Shown here piece after piece: positions 1-10,371 of a DNA stretch of 64,000 nucleotides. The stretch is from Allacma fusca (lineage: Eukaryota; Arthropoda; Collembola; Symphypleona; Sminthuridae). The notes below the pieces were generated by a model. That model ran no database searches. It worked only from the letters and a program-made list of their open reading frames with translations, and had not been told where the DNA came from. Numbering within the stretch: the stretch's first letter is position 1; each line of letters opens with the position of its first letter. The position numbers and the translations under genes were made by a program. The stretch is from contig OX359247.1 in NCBI GenBank assembly GCA_947179485.1, positions 57,137,131 to 57,201,130 of the forward strand, written 5' to 3'.

Positions 1-536
1 TTAAGTGCATTATCGTGTTGTAGGAGCGTATGGATTAATGGAATGTGTCCCGTAAACTTGTTGAATATTGTATTTTGTTGAGTGTTGATAATGAAACCTC
101 CTTTGGAGTATAGGAAATCTGTTAACAGGATGCAGCAAATAGCTGTAGAAGGAGCAATGATGAAAGGGTGTAGAAATGTACATTTTCCTATCTTGATTTT
201 TATAAGGGCGAGTCCTGTATTGGACATGCTATTTCCTGAGGCATCTATGAGTGTGAGATTGTTCTGTGTGATTTGTGTGCCATGAGGTACGTACGAGGGA
301 TGGATCAAAGAGGCAGCTGCCCCGGTGTCGATAAGACACGGGAGGCAGTTGCCGTTAATATTGACAATGATTTTAAGTGAGAATGATAAGGAATGTACGC
401 TGATGTGAATTGTACGTTCTGTAGTAATGGAAGGAATTATTAGTGGCTGTCTTGTGAGTTTTGGTGGTCTGCAGCTTGTATAGGCAGAAGCTGGCGTCGG
501 GGCAGGCCTTGTGGAGCCTGCCCGTTGGAGTTTAAA
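1..536 (-). CDS. Retrotransposon aspartic protease (pro), partial
   Basis: The minus strand is open from 536 to the window edge in the frame -1 to gag, so this is the start of the pro-pol frame. It contains the retropepsin active-site motif LIDTGAAASLI (about 305-335) and, downstream, ILLTDFL, matching the second conserved retropepsin motif (normally I-L-G-x-D-F-L). The family cleaves the Gag-Pol polyprotein during particle maturation. There is no separate start codon; the frame is entered from gag, most simply by the -1 frameshift signal at 500-536. Reverse transcriptase, RNase H and integrase would lie beyond position 1 and cannot be seen. No stop or frameshift interrupts this stretch. Seen: motif and open frame. 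Inferred: expression as a Gag-Pro-Pol fusion. Confidence 0.85.
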
Positions 537-3068
537 GGCCGACTTTGTAGTTGTTGTTCTCTTTCTTCACGTCGTTGTTGAAGGTATTGTGGGAATCTAT
601 GGTAATGCATGGGCATAGATTGCCGACAACGGTTTGCATGATGTCCCGGACGGGAGCAACGACCGCAAATTTCTGGGCATTGAGCAGCTGTATTCTGAGG
701 CTGAGGTGGCCGTGTTGGACAATACCGTGCCGTATGGCCGGTTTGGTTACACTTGTAACACGTGTAGGTTCGTGGGATGTTAGAACCTTTTCCATGTTGA
801 AAATTGTTGTACTGTGAGCGCTGTGGCTGAGCATGTTGAGTAATTGCCATAATGGGAGCTTCTTTAGCTTCCAATTTCTCGATTTTCTCTAGAAGTGTGG
901 CCAGGGTTTTTTCTAATGATGTAGGAAGGAATGGAGTTGGAAGAGTAACAGCACTGTGGTCTGTATGGAAAGTGGTGCATGATTCATAGTCGCGTAAAGC
1001 ATCCAAGAGATGATTGAAATTTTTAATTTTCAGATTCTTGCTTGTTATAAAAATCTTGACAGTGGTGTCGAGTTTTTCCAACAGTGTTTTCACTGTAGTG
1101 GCCCCTGGAAATGTGGACCAGTCTGTGCTTAAAGCAGACTTAACTCGTAACACGAACTTGGTTGGTGGTTCATGTGGATATGGTGTCATAGATAGGGCGT
1201 CCAAAAGTTTGCTTTTTCTGTCGGGAATATCCCGGGGCATTTTATTCAAAATTTCGTCTCGAAACTGCGCGTACGTTTGACGAGCTGTAGATGTGAGGTT
1301 GTAATAATGAGCCAAATAATCCTTGTCTATTTTAGTGGCATCTGAGAGTTTGCTGTACACAAGACTTTTTCATCTTGTCATCAGTTTGAAAGGTATTGAA
1401 GAAATCATCGCAACGTAATAAAAATTCTGATAGTTCTTCCGAAGAGATTTAGGAAGAAGGATAAGCCGGTTTATCGAAAAGAAATCTTGTGTAATCCATG
1501 GTGGGATTTTTTGTAGGAATAGTTGTAGAATAGGTGGAGGAGTTGGAATAGGAGAAGTGGAACGAGAAGAGGAAGAGCTATTCGTAGCGGTGGTGAAATG
1601 GAGGGATTCCGAGTGGAGTGATCCTGAATCAGAGTGAGAGTCAGAAAGAGGTGGAGGAGTTACGTTGATGTTATAGAGAGGGTTGTCACTGTCGTATGCG
1701 GCGGTGGTGTCAACGTCGGGAATGAGGACAGCGGTATTGTCCTGTGGAGCTGTATGAGAATGTGTATTGTCTGGAAGGTCCGGAATAATGACGGGAGTAG
1801 AAAAAATGTCAGGGTATGTCTGAGTAGCAATGGAAATAAATTCCTGGTCTAAGAGAAAGAGTCCTTCTTTGTAGGCTTGTTGAGAGGAGAAATGGCAATG
1901 GTTGTGGGTATATTTTGAGGTGAGATGAAATTCCTGTACCAAGCCTAAGTAATATGCGTAACTGAGAAGATGGGTAATGTCCTGAGTAGAATTTTGTGCT
2001 GCTTGGAGCCGTGTGGTCCAGGCGTTGATGACTGGAGTATAGCTGTGTTTCTATGACAAATGTAGGGGTTTTTGTTGTGGACATTGAAGGAGTAGTTGTT
2101 GTGACTGGAGTTGTAGTTACTGTTGGACAAAATTCAGAAGCCAGTAGGGATGTTTGGATGTCCTCTATTTCTTCTATGATGGATGCAAATTCAGTGGAAT
2201 TTGTTTGCCAAAGTGTAAAGATGCGGAGAGTTCGTGCTACAATCTTTGTAAATGTTTCTCTGGTGTTGAGGAAGGTACCGTCGGTTGTAACTTTTGTAGT
2301 TAGTTGTAGATCATATAGTAATTGTTGGTAATGACCGTAGGTAAGGATACTCGTCCCTGAAGAGTCGATTTCTTGCTTGGTTTTTATGTCATCCACTAAC
2401 TTTTGCGCTATGTGTTCGAGGTAGTCTCGGGAAGTGAAGAGACGAGATGACGTGGGTTGTGGATGTGGAGCTACAGGGGTGCCGGTGAGCGTATGATTGT
2501 AAGATAGATCAAAGTTTTGACTTACTGTGTGATGTTGATCGAAGATGGAAACATGATCGGCTGGACCAGAGGAGACAGCAGGGGTGGATGTCCTACTAGG
2601 GTTGAAACTAGCAAAACCTCCAAGAGGTGTTGTGGGTTCCGGTGTTGGTCCTTCGGTATCGGTTTCTCCTTCGCTGGATGGTACGTGGGTAAGAATGTCG
2701 TCTGGGACGGTCACCACGGTGGTTTCAGGCAGGGTTGTTGATGTGTTAATAGCCCGAGGAATGCGGCTTGGATTTTTCCGGATAACTTTAATGTCACTTC
2801 TATCAACTGGTTGGGGTTCAATGTCAGAGTTCATGTAGCGAGGCAGTTTTTTTTTGAGCAACTTGTAAAATTTATATAAGTAGAGCGCTCTTGTAGAAGA
2901 TAAATGACTGTACTTGGCACGGGCACGTATGTTATCGTCAGGAGTAAGCTCAACGAGTGCAGCTTCACTTAGTAATAGAGCTATATATTTCTGGTTATTA
3001 CAACTGATAAATTCCGGATGATTGTCTAGTTCTATTACTCGGATAAAACGGATGTCATGACGAGACAT
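440..3068 (-). pseudogene. gag: LTR retrotransposon gag, interrupted
   Basis: Gag builds the particle and binds the element RNA. The frame begins at the ATG at 3068 (MSRHDIRF), about 165 bases inside the primer-binding site. It shifts by one base near 2030-2060, continues to an in-frame TGA at 1370-1372, and resumes in the same frame to the stop at 440. The C-terminal part carries two CCHC zinc knuckles, CYKCNQTGHTARYC and CGRCSRPGHHANRC, each spaced C-x2-C-x4-H-x4-C, followed by a Q/P-rich tail. The middle is rich in S, T and P. One frameshift and one stop mean this copy cannot make full-length Gag, but decay is slight, so the insertion is fairly young. The element is Ty3-like or BEL-like; without pol I cannot decide. 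Confidence 0.85.
500..536 (-). promoter_or_regulatory. -1 ribosomal frameshift signal between gag and pro
   Basis: Reading the minus strand, TTTAAAC lies at 536-530 exactly in the gag phase T TTA AAC, the X XXY YYZ form needed for tandem -1 slippage. A six-base spacer (529-524) is followed by a perfect 8-bp GC-rich stem, GGGCAGGC at 523-516 pairing with GCCTGCCC at 507-500, with an 8-base loop. After slipping, the ribosome enters the open protease frame; gag itself ends at 440. No clear pseudoknot partner for the loop was seen. Confidence 0.75.
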
Positions 3069-3211
3069 CGGGGAACGTGAGACGAAGTTTAATAAATTTT
3101 GACAGGGCCTTCGGCGGCGGCTGACGCCACGAGGATGTTGTGCACAGAATTGGTTCGAAAAATAGAGGAAAACAATGTTATAATGGGCTTACGAACTTTT
3201 TTAGTGAGACC

Positions 3212-3232
3212 TCGAAACCCGCACCTCGACCA
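3212..3232 (-). other. Primer-binding site of the first LTR retrotransposon
   Basis: On the plus strand, TCGAAACCCGCACCTCGACCA reads like the 3' end of a tRNA (T-loop TCGAAAC, acceptor stem, CCA). On the element strand this is a TGG-starting primer-binding site directly abutting the LTR edge at 3233. I could not assign the tRNA species. Confidence 0.6.
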
Positions 3233-3721
3233 TGTTAATTCTAACTTTGTTGTGGGAATGTTGGTATCGTTGTGCCCACGGAGGAAATATTGTTAGATCA
3301 CCGATAATGGAATCAAAATGGGGAATATTAATAGAATTGAGAGAGAGAGTGAGTTGATGGGGAAATGTGTAGACGGTAGAGATTTCACACACTTGGAGTG
3401 AGGGATTGTGGGTTATGGTCTCAAGATACAAGAAATAAGACGCGTATGTGCGTATATGTAGTTACTCACGAGATATACTTTATTCATATATAGCGCGTAG
3501 ATTTGGTACACTTTGTTCGTCTCTTGCGTGTGCTCTTGCTTGTGTTTAGCACGAGATCTGAAGTTTCTCTCTTCTTCGTACCTTCGGAGGCACGAAGTTT
3601 TATACGGAGGTGAGCACTCAAGAGCCCACCTCCAGTATTTTCTTTAGATTTCATTTTAACCAATAATAGTAAGTTATTGCAAGTACCTAGCGTATTTTTC
3701 GTACAAAATTACTTCTTAACA
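3233..3721 (-). repeat. 5' LTR of the first retrotransposon
   Basis: The 489-bp segment is bounded by TGTTAA and TTAACA, a perfect 6-bp inverted terminal repeat of the TG...CA type, and the inner edge abuts the primer-binding site. On the element strand there is a TATAAAA box at 3604-3598 and an AATAAA signal at 3484-3479, correctly ordered for U3-R-U5. The second LTR and the target duplication lie outside the window. Confidence 0.75.
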
Positions 3722-6700
3722 ATACATGTATGTACGCCAATGTTATTACTATATGTACTGAAAGTCACAAAACCAAATATCGGTTAACATTCTACGGCGG
3801 CGGAGAAACAATGTCCCCATTGTTTAAAAGAGTAGGAACTTTAAATAGTCGAACTTTGGCTTGGAATTTTTTGCTGTTTGCTGGTATTTTTAGGCCGCTC
3901 CCAATTTGGACCGGGACGACGTAGTTTCTTGAAGTCTTCTTCGCGTTTTCTTTGCTTGAACTTTTCCCATTGGAGTTGAATAAACGTTTTAGCTCTGCAA
4001 ATATTATTTTAACATATAGAATATACATAAAACTGTATTTGTTCTTAAAAATAACATCAAAATTGTGCAGTGTTAGCGTAAATGTTTGTATAAACTTCCT
4101 GGAGTGGCAGAAAATTCTGTCCCCAGAATTCTTAAGACAGAATTGAGTAAAATAAATTGACCGTATACACGGTGAGTAACAATTTTTCTATTGGATTAGT
4201 GAGATTGAAATTGAAAAGGAGCTTATAGTATGAACTTAAAGTGTGTGTATAATAGATTTTACAGAATTTTGTGTGTATACAGGGTGTCTAATGGGAAGTG
4301 GCGAAATGTAGTGATCAATTACAATTTCTGGAAATGAAGAAAAATGTGTTGGGAGCTGCAGCTCAATTCTCTGCTCAATAAGCCAATTCTCAACATTATA
4401 GAAATTATTTTATTCAATTCGCCTATAAATTGTTTCACATAAATATTGCTTTCACTTTCACAACCGAAAAATAATGTAAATGTATCAACACGTACAAACG
4501 TATCGGCGTATTTCTGCTCAAATTGTGTACCCTTGAAGACGAGACTAGAGAATTTTTATTTATGAACATGTTTCCAGCATGTGTGAACATTGGTTTGGAT
4601 TTTGTTCTAGTTGCGAAAATGGATTTTTTTATGGGATTTAACATGAAACAATTCCAGCGAGGAAGGGTCCCCCCTGTCAAACTTTCAAAACAAATCAAAC
4701 TTTCAGATGTCCTACTGCCCGAACCCAGAGGAGATGGCATCAAGTTTGTGGTTTGTGTGAACACTATTAGTAGTGCCTACAATTCCACCAATTTTCATTT
4801 AATTCTGAATGTCACATCGGAAAACTTTGCTTGTCAGTGAACTTCTCTTCCACACAAGTGCATACCTAACACTACAAAGGTGTCCAAATGACTCAGTATA
4901 TCCTACATCCTTCCTAGATATATGGGGATCACCAAGCCTGCTTATTAGCCTACATTTCATTGACAAATCAGCTCAACGAATTCTACACCTTTCCTACATC
5001 TTGTATGCTTTTTGTTACTGACTGACTATTTAAGGCATTCTGCTCTAATAAATTAAAAACACCGTCTCAGCTCAATATAATCGGGATAAAATAGTTTGAG
5101 CTAAGTCATCTTGGCCAAAGTCCCTAAGAGCAGAACAGTGTCGATTTGCGCCGGAATATTGACCAAATTTTACAACGTTGGTCCAAAAGAATCATGGTAA
5201 CGGAAATCTATAGCTGACTGACAACATATATTATAGTAAATCGTGTTTGAAATTTAAACTGTGTTCAAACACAAATTTTCATTTCAGTGGTCGAGTTTAT
5301 GCTTTAACGTTTTCACTTTACCGAATATTTAGAAGTTTTAATTTTGGTGAGGTTTTAGAGCGCATCAAGGCGGGATAGCACCAACTTTTCATGTTTGAAC
5401 CGCACCATGAAACACAATCTGCAAGTACCAGGTGCGGATTATTCTTTGATTTTCATTTTGCCAGTTCCATATGCCATTAAATGAAATTGACGTGTTTCAA
5501 TAGCCTACTTAACCTTTATACTAATTTGAAAGTGATTGTCTTGATGATGATGATGATGGTGCCAGTCGTCACTTCTGTACATGACATATTGAAACGTAGT
5601 GGTTCATTTTTTTCTTTTATTCATGATAAAATTCTTTAATTTGTATATTAAAAACTTGATAACAATTTTTATTTTTAAAAGTAAAAACTACTTTCATTTT
5701 TCTATTTACTTTTTTGTATGAATGAAAAAAAGCTTCTATTCTGTTTTAACATTTCTTTTTTGTTTACTTGGACAGACTTAAGTTATAGTAACCAAGTATT
5801 AATACAACTTAACCCTGTTCAAGAAAGCAAAACAATGCCATTTTAGATTACAAAGAAAAAAGAGAAAAGAAATAATGCCATGATAAAACAAGTTACCAAC
5901 AAGTTAGTTACTACGAGCATTGCACAGCCAGCAATTGCTGGCTCAGCGAGGCAAATGTAAATAGGGAAAGCAGTAAATAGTTGTATGCAATAGCATACTA
6001 ATAGCACAACCCTAGTAAAAGTGTAGACTAACATACGGTAAAATGATTTTTTAATTTAACTTTGCTTTAATAATTTTTTAAAATAATTTATTCTCTCTTC
6101 TAATTTGAAAGAGTGGGTCGTCTTGGTGGTATGGTGGTAGACGGCTGCCCGTGGCATTGTTGCCGCTCTTGCTACTGTATAATGCCTTAATATTTTTTTA
6201 ATTTAAAAACAAAAGAATTCAATAATTTATTTAGCCAGTTATTGCTGGCTCAGCCAATAAAAAACAGCGCGCGAAAATTTGAATCTCAAATCCGTATTAC
6301 ACCAAGACCAACGACTCTTTCAACTTAGTATAGAGCGATCTTGCATCTTGGAATTGTGTATGGTTAATTTGAATCAACTACCACTTGCTTATTGTGCTCG
6401 CCTTTGAAGATTTAATACAGTTTGGCTAATTTGATCATTCACCATCTTTTAACTACCACGATTAAATTCTAACTTTGGATGTGAGAGTAAGTAGAGTATA
6501 AGAGTAACTTTGGGGTCCATCAACATAGGTCAGACATAAAATTAATTAAAATGATGTGGATATCATAAATTGACAGCATTCTTGATTACGGAAAAAAATT
6601 TACACTTTCGGGGTGAAAAATAAGGGTCTTTGTTAGATAACATTTTGTGGCCAATTCTTATAACTTAATAATGGGTTCCAGAAAAATTAATATAAACAAG

Positions 6701-6838
6701 GACAATTTCAAATTGCCAAAAATTTCAAAAATGAACCAATTAATATTTTTGCCAAAATGCTGCAAGAAATATTTGTTTCAAAAATGTTATTCGGTTTGTT
6801 TTTTTTTGAAAACCTTTCGTGTAATTTTGCTTTCTTAG
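3722..6838. other. Region without a recognised gene
   Basis: AT-rich sequence with many stops. I see no recognisable coding exon. A stretch near 4834-4880 resembles the sequence shortly upstream of P450 exon 1 at 40440-40500, so it may be a decayed P450 promoter region. Two short related stretches (about 5920-5950 and 6230-6255) share CCAG-TTGCTGGCTCAGC. Exons encoding the N-terminal part of the following P450 were not found here. Confidence 0.5.
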
Positions 6839-7211
6839 GAGTGCTGAATTCCTCTGGTCAGGAGTGGGTTGACCAACGGCGGTTTACCCTACGTCACCTT
6901 CGGGACTTCGGATTTGGGAAGAACGTCAGCGAGGAATTGATTATGAACGAAGTGAATGAATTCTTGGGAGGGTTTACCAAGCGGGTGGGCCAGCCCGTGA
7001 TGCTAAACAGAACCTTCCAGATGGCAGTGTTGAATACATTGTGGGAAATTATGGCAGGAGTGCGTTATGAGCAAGATGACCCACGACTTTGGTCCGTTTT
7101 CAATGAGAACAAAGAGTAAGGAGATACCAACACCTATAATTACTACTGAATACATACATATGTGTATTTGTTAAAGCAATTTTATGTTGTAATTTTGCAC
7201 TGCATTGTTAA

Positions 7212-8373
7212 CAGTGCTGCGATCGGGTCAAGTAATTTGAAAACTTGACCATGAACTTGACTTGACCACGAAACTTCAAGTAATTTTCAAGACACAACCT
7301 GAACTTGATAACTCGCGTTCGTGTAATTACTTGACTTGTCAAGTTCAAGTAATCAAGTAACTTTTGTAAGACCCGAACTTGATCAAGTAGTTAAATTTCC
7401 AAACTTGACTTGAACTTGACTTGACCATGACTTGAACGCGACTTGAACTTGATAATTCAAGTTAAGTATCACAAAAAATTAAACATGGCCACAATACCTT
7501 GTCGAACTTGCTGTAGCAAATTATTTCCTTCAGACTGAAAACCAAAACGCATTCAGAAAACAGTTTTACTGCTACTTTTTATTTAAAACCATTCGAGGAC
7601 AAATTTGAGCGTATACTGAATACAGTAAAAGTTTGATATAAGGGAGTATATAATTTATAAAGGAATTTACCTTATACAAAACGTCTAAAGCATTGTGTAA
7701 ATGAAATGGGGTCAAACAAATGCATCCCTGATATTCATACATTCCTTATAAGCTGCGCACTTATAACGGACTTTTACTGTATACCTGACGAGCTTTTCAG
7801 GGTGTCAAGTTTTATTTAATGTTTATATATGTATATATACATATACCTATTTGAGCATTACCAGTACTCTTAATTTAAAATTTAAGAAACTAGTATTTAC
7901 TTATTTATTAAACGCTTTTTGTAAAGAGTCATCCAAGCTCAATTTATATTGGAATTTATTTACACAATTTGAAAATAATAATTCTAAGCAACAATATGAT
8001 TATCAAGATAATTCTTTCATTTCATGGAAAGGCCGCTGCAACAACTAACAATGAGCAACGTCTGGTAAACAAGACCTTTATAAAATGGACTGGCATACGC
8101 AATCTAAAATTACTTGAACTTGACCATGAAATCTCAAGTTCATGGTCAAGTTTTTTCTTTCCATTACTTGACCCTGAACTTGACTTGAGATTCAAGTAAA
8201 TTTCTCTTACTTGTACTTGAACCTGACTTGTCTTAGAATGTCATGGTCAAGACGAGTACGTTCTTGAACTTGACCCGAAAGATTCAAGTAAAAATATTGT
8301 CCTACTTGAACTTGACCCGAACTTGAACTTGACTTGAAAACTCAAGTATTACTTGAACTTGTCCGCAGCACTG
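7212..8373. mobile_element. Non-autonomous hAT element with CTTGA subterminal words
   Basis: Terminal inverted repeats CAGTGCTGCG...CGCAGCACTG are flanked by the perfect 8-bp target duplication ATTGTTAA (7204-7211 and 8374-8381), diagnostic of hAT insertions. Both subterminal regions are packed with CTTGAACTTGA-type words. No transposase is encoded. It lies in a P450 intron, ending 11 bases before the 3' splice junction. A longer relative with the same termini is at 53692-55421. Confidence 0.9.
7623..7779. mobile_element. Small TA-flanked TIR element (mariner/pogo-like MITE)
   Basis: Inverted repeats CAGTAAAAG...CTTTTACTG with TA on both sides (7621-7622 and 7780-7781), as in Tc1/mariner/pogo elements. 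It is nested inside the hAT element at 7212-8373, and the same nested copy is present in the hAT relative at 54603-54753. Confidence 0.7.
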
Positions 8374-10078
8374 ATTGTTAACAGATTATCGGAGAAGCTC
8401 GCCAGCAACATTTCAATTATATTCATGCCGAGATTGGCGAATTTAATCCAAAAATTGTCCGGTTGGAGAGAGCTTATGGATTTGGTGAAGGCTATGAGGA
8501 GCACAACATTAGGGCACGTAGGCCTGCACAAAAAATCCTTCCCAGAGAATGGAGTACCCCGGGATTTTATGGTTGCTTATATCAAGGAAATTGAGGCCAC
8601 AACAGATCCAGATTCAAGTTTTTACAAGGACAACGGGAGTAAGAATTTTTTTACCTGAGACAACTTTTTATCTGAAATTATGAACATACCTATTTACTTC
8701 TACTGAATCAACCACCTATGTCCCTAAAATTAGTGGATGGAGGGTGGCGGAAAGAATGAATACTATCTAGTTCTTATTAAATGTGGGTCAAATGATATAA
8801 GCCATCCTACACAAGTATGTACTGAAGTTAGAATTAATATTCAAAATGTTCTAAACATTATTTCCCTGTATTGTTTGGTCTTTAGCGGCTGTTGTTAGAG
8901 ATTTGTCTGCTGCAGGATTTGAAACTCTCACTTTGACCTTATCGTGGGCTGTACTGTATTTATCAACATTTCCGGAAGTGCAGAAGAAACTCCAAGAGGA
9001 GCTGGACAGTGTTGTTGGTCGCAACCGTTACCCTGCTCTGTCTGATCGTCCAATGTAATGACATACACAATATTTGACGGCAGTATTTGGGATAATTACA
9101 AGGCATGCAACTCATGTCGCTTTTAATTTAATAGGTTGCCATATGTGGAGGCCACCATCACAGAAACTCTACGTTATTCTACCATCGTCCCATTCAATTT
9201 ATTTCACACTGCAACTCAAGATGCCAAAATTAACGGTTATGATGTTCCCAAAGGAACATGGATCATTAGCACCAACCATCGCGTTCATTTTGACGAGCAG
9301 TACTTACCTAACCCCACAAAATTCGATCCTGCAAGATTTATTTCTAAAGGTGGAAAATTCCAAAAACCGGATGCCTTTAGCCTTCGGATTCGGTAAACGA
9401 GTTTGTGTGGGGGGGAACGTTGGCAAGAGACGAGGTATTTCTTTTCCTGACGAACATGTTCCACCGGTTCAGTATTCGACTCGCAGATGAAAATCCCAAT
9501 GCTATCTTCGAACCTAACCGTGGATTTAAACTTTAACCTAAGGATTTTAAAGTTGTCATGACCGAGAGAAACTAGAGGTGTGTAATCTACTCTCTCCAAT
9601 TTAAGTGATCATGATTAGCCATTACTTGGTTCTTATAGATGACTTGCTAACTAATGGTAGTATTATTGTAGACCCTGATTGAAATTAAGGTGCAAAACAT
9701 GATTAAAATTAAAATGCAAAACCTGATTAAAATTATTTTTATATGACCTGGTAGTAGGTACACCTATAAAAAATGTAATGCACGCCCTGTGCCTATACTT
9801 ATAGACTATATCTTACATTAAATAAAATCGTTTCGAGCATTACTGGAGGCCTACTGAGTCCTAATGTCTTATTGTACCCTTGGACAGATAACAATTTACG
9901 CTGGAGAATTTTTAGTTGTGTTTACCAATTTTGAACACAAATTTACCAAATATTATAGTATTCTGGCTATTTTGTGCAATCCCAGGTTAAGTTCGAAGGA
10001 TTGTTCTCATAAATCAAAAGTTAAAACTTCAAAAGACTTATAAATTTATGTTTGTGAGTATATTGGGTAGCCATAGTA

Positions 10079-10292
10079 AGGGTGTACTCACGTAAAGCAT
10101 GTTTTGTCCGTGCACGTAAAATTTTTCTCCGTTACGGAGAGACCTCTTAATTTAGTATGTAATTACTCACGTGAGTGTGAATGTGAGATGTCTGTTCGTA
10201 AACGGTTGGAATGTTGTTTCCGTTTAGTTCCTTCCGTGATGCCGACTAAAATATTTACGGTTACGGAAGGAACATGTTTTATGTGAGACCCT
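10079..10292. mobile_element. Short palindromic TIR element with ACGGA words
   Basis: The ends AGGGTGTACTCACGTAAA and (reverse strand) AGGGTCTCACATAAAA form imperfect inverted repeats. Between them are several TCCGT/ACGGA words. The counterpart in the second duplicate is at 43973-44195. No clean target duplication was found, so the superfamily is open. Confidence 0.45.
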
Positions 10293-10371
10293 AAGTATTA
10301 ATTTTCAGATAAAATACGTATCCCATTTTATGCAGAATAAGCTTTTCATAATTGGCTTATTTAATCAAACA

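Larger units (their letters stand above)
6839..9536 (+). pseudogene. Cytochrome P450 (clan 2-like), 3' four exons, frameshifted
   Basis: P450s are membrane-bound, heme-thiolate monooxygenases of the ER. Exons 6839-7115, 8385-8638, 8886-9054 and 9135-9536 have GT/AG borders and compatible phases. They encode the helix-C motif W..QRRFTLRHLRDFGFGK, the I-helix [12 protein letters not shown] (normally AGxET/S), the K-helix ETLRYS (ExxR), the P..F.P.RF region, and the heme loop FGFGKRVCVG with its cysteine codon at 9404-9406. The C-terminus ends at TAA 9534-9536. Two frameshifts flank the heme loop, one near 9375-9382 and one in a seven-G run at 9409-9415. The latter could be a sequencing error; the former is not homopolymeric. 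Exons for the membrane anchor and proline-rich hinge are absent from the window, so the gene is 5'-incomplete. A 1.16-kb hAT element fills the first visible intron. Confidence 0.85.

Noticed and set aside
532-834. A 100-codon minus-strand frame overlapping gag
   Set aside because: Shadow of the gag zinc-knuckle region in the third frame; it does not contain the protease or a known motif.
4435-4840. Overlapping open frames on both strands (105 and 109 codons)
   Set aside because: No recognisable family, no splice context, and both strands equally open; not supported as a gene.
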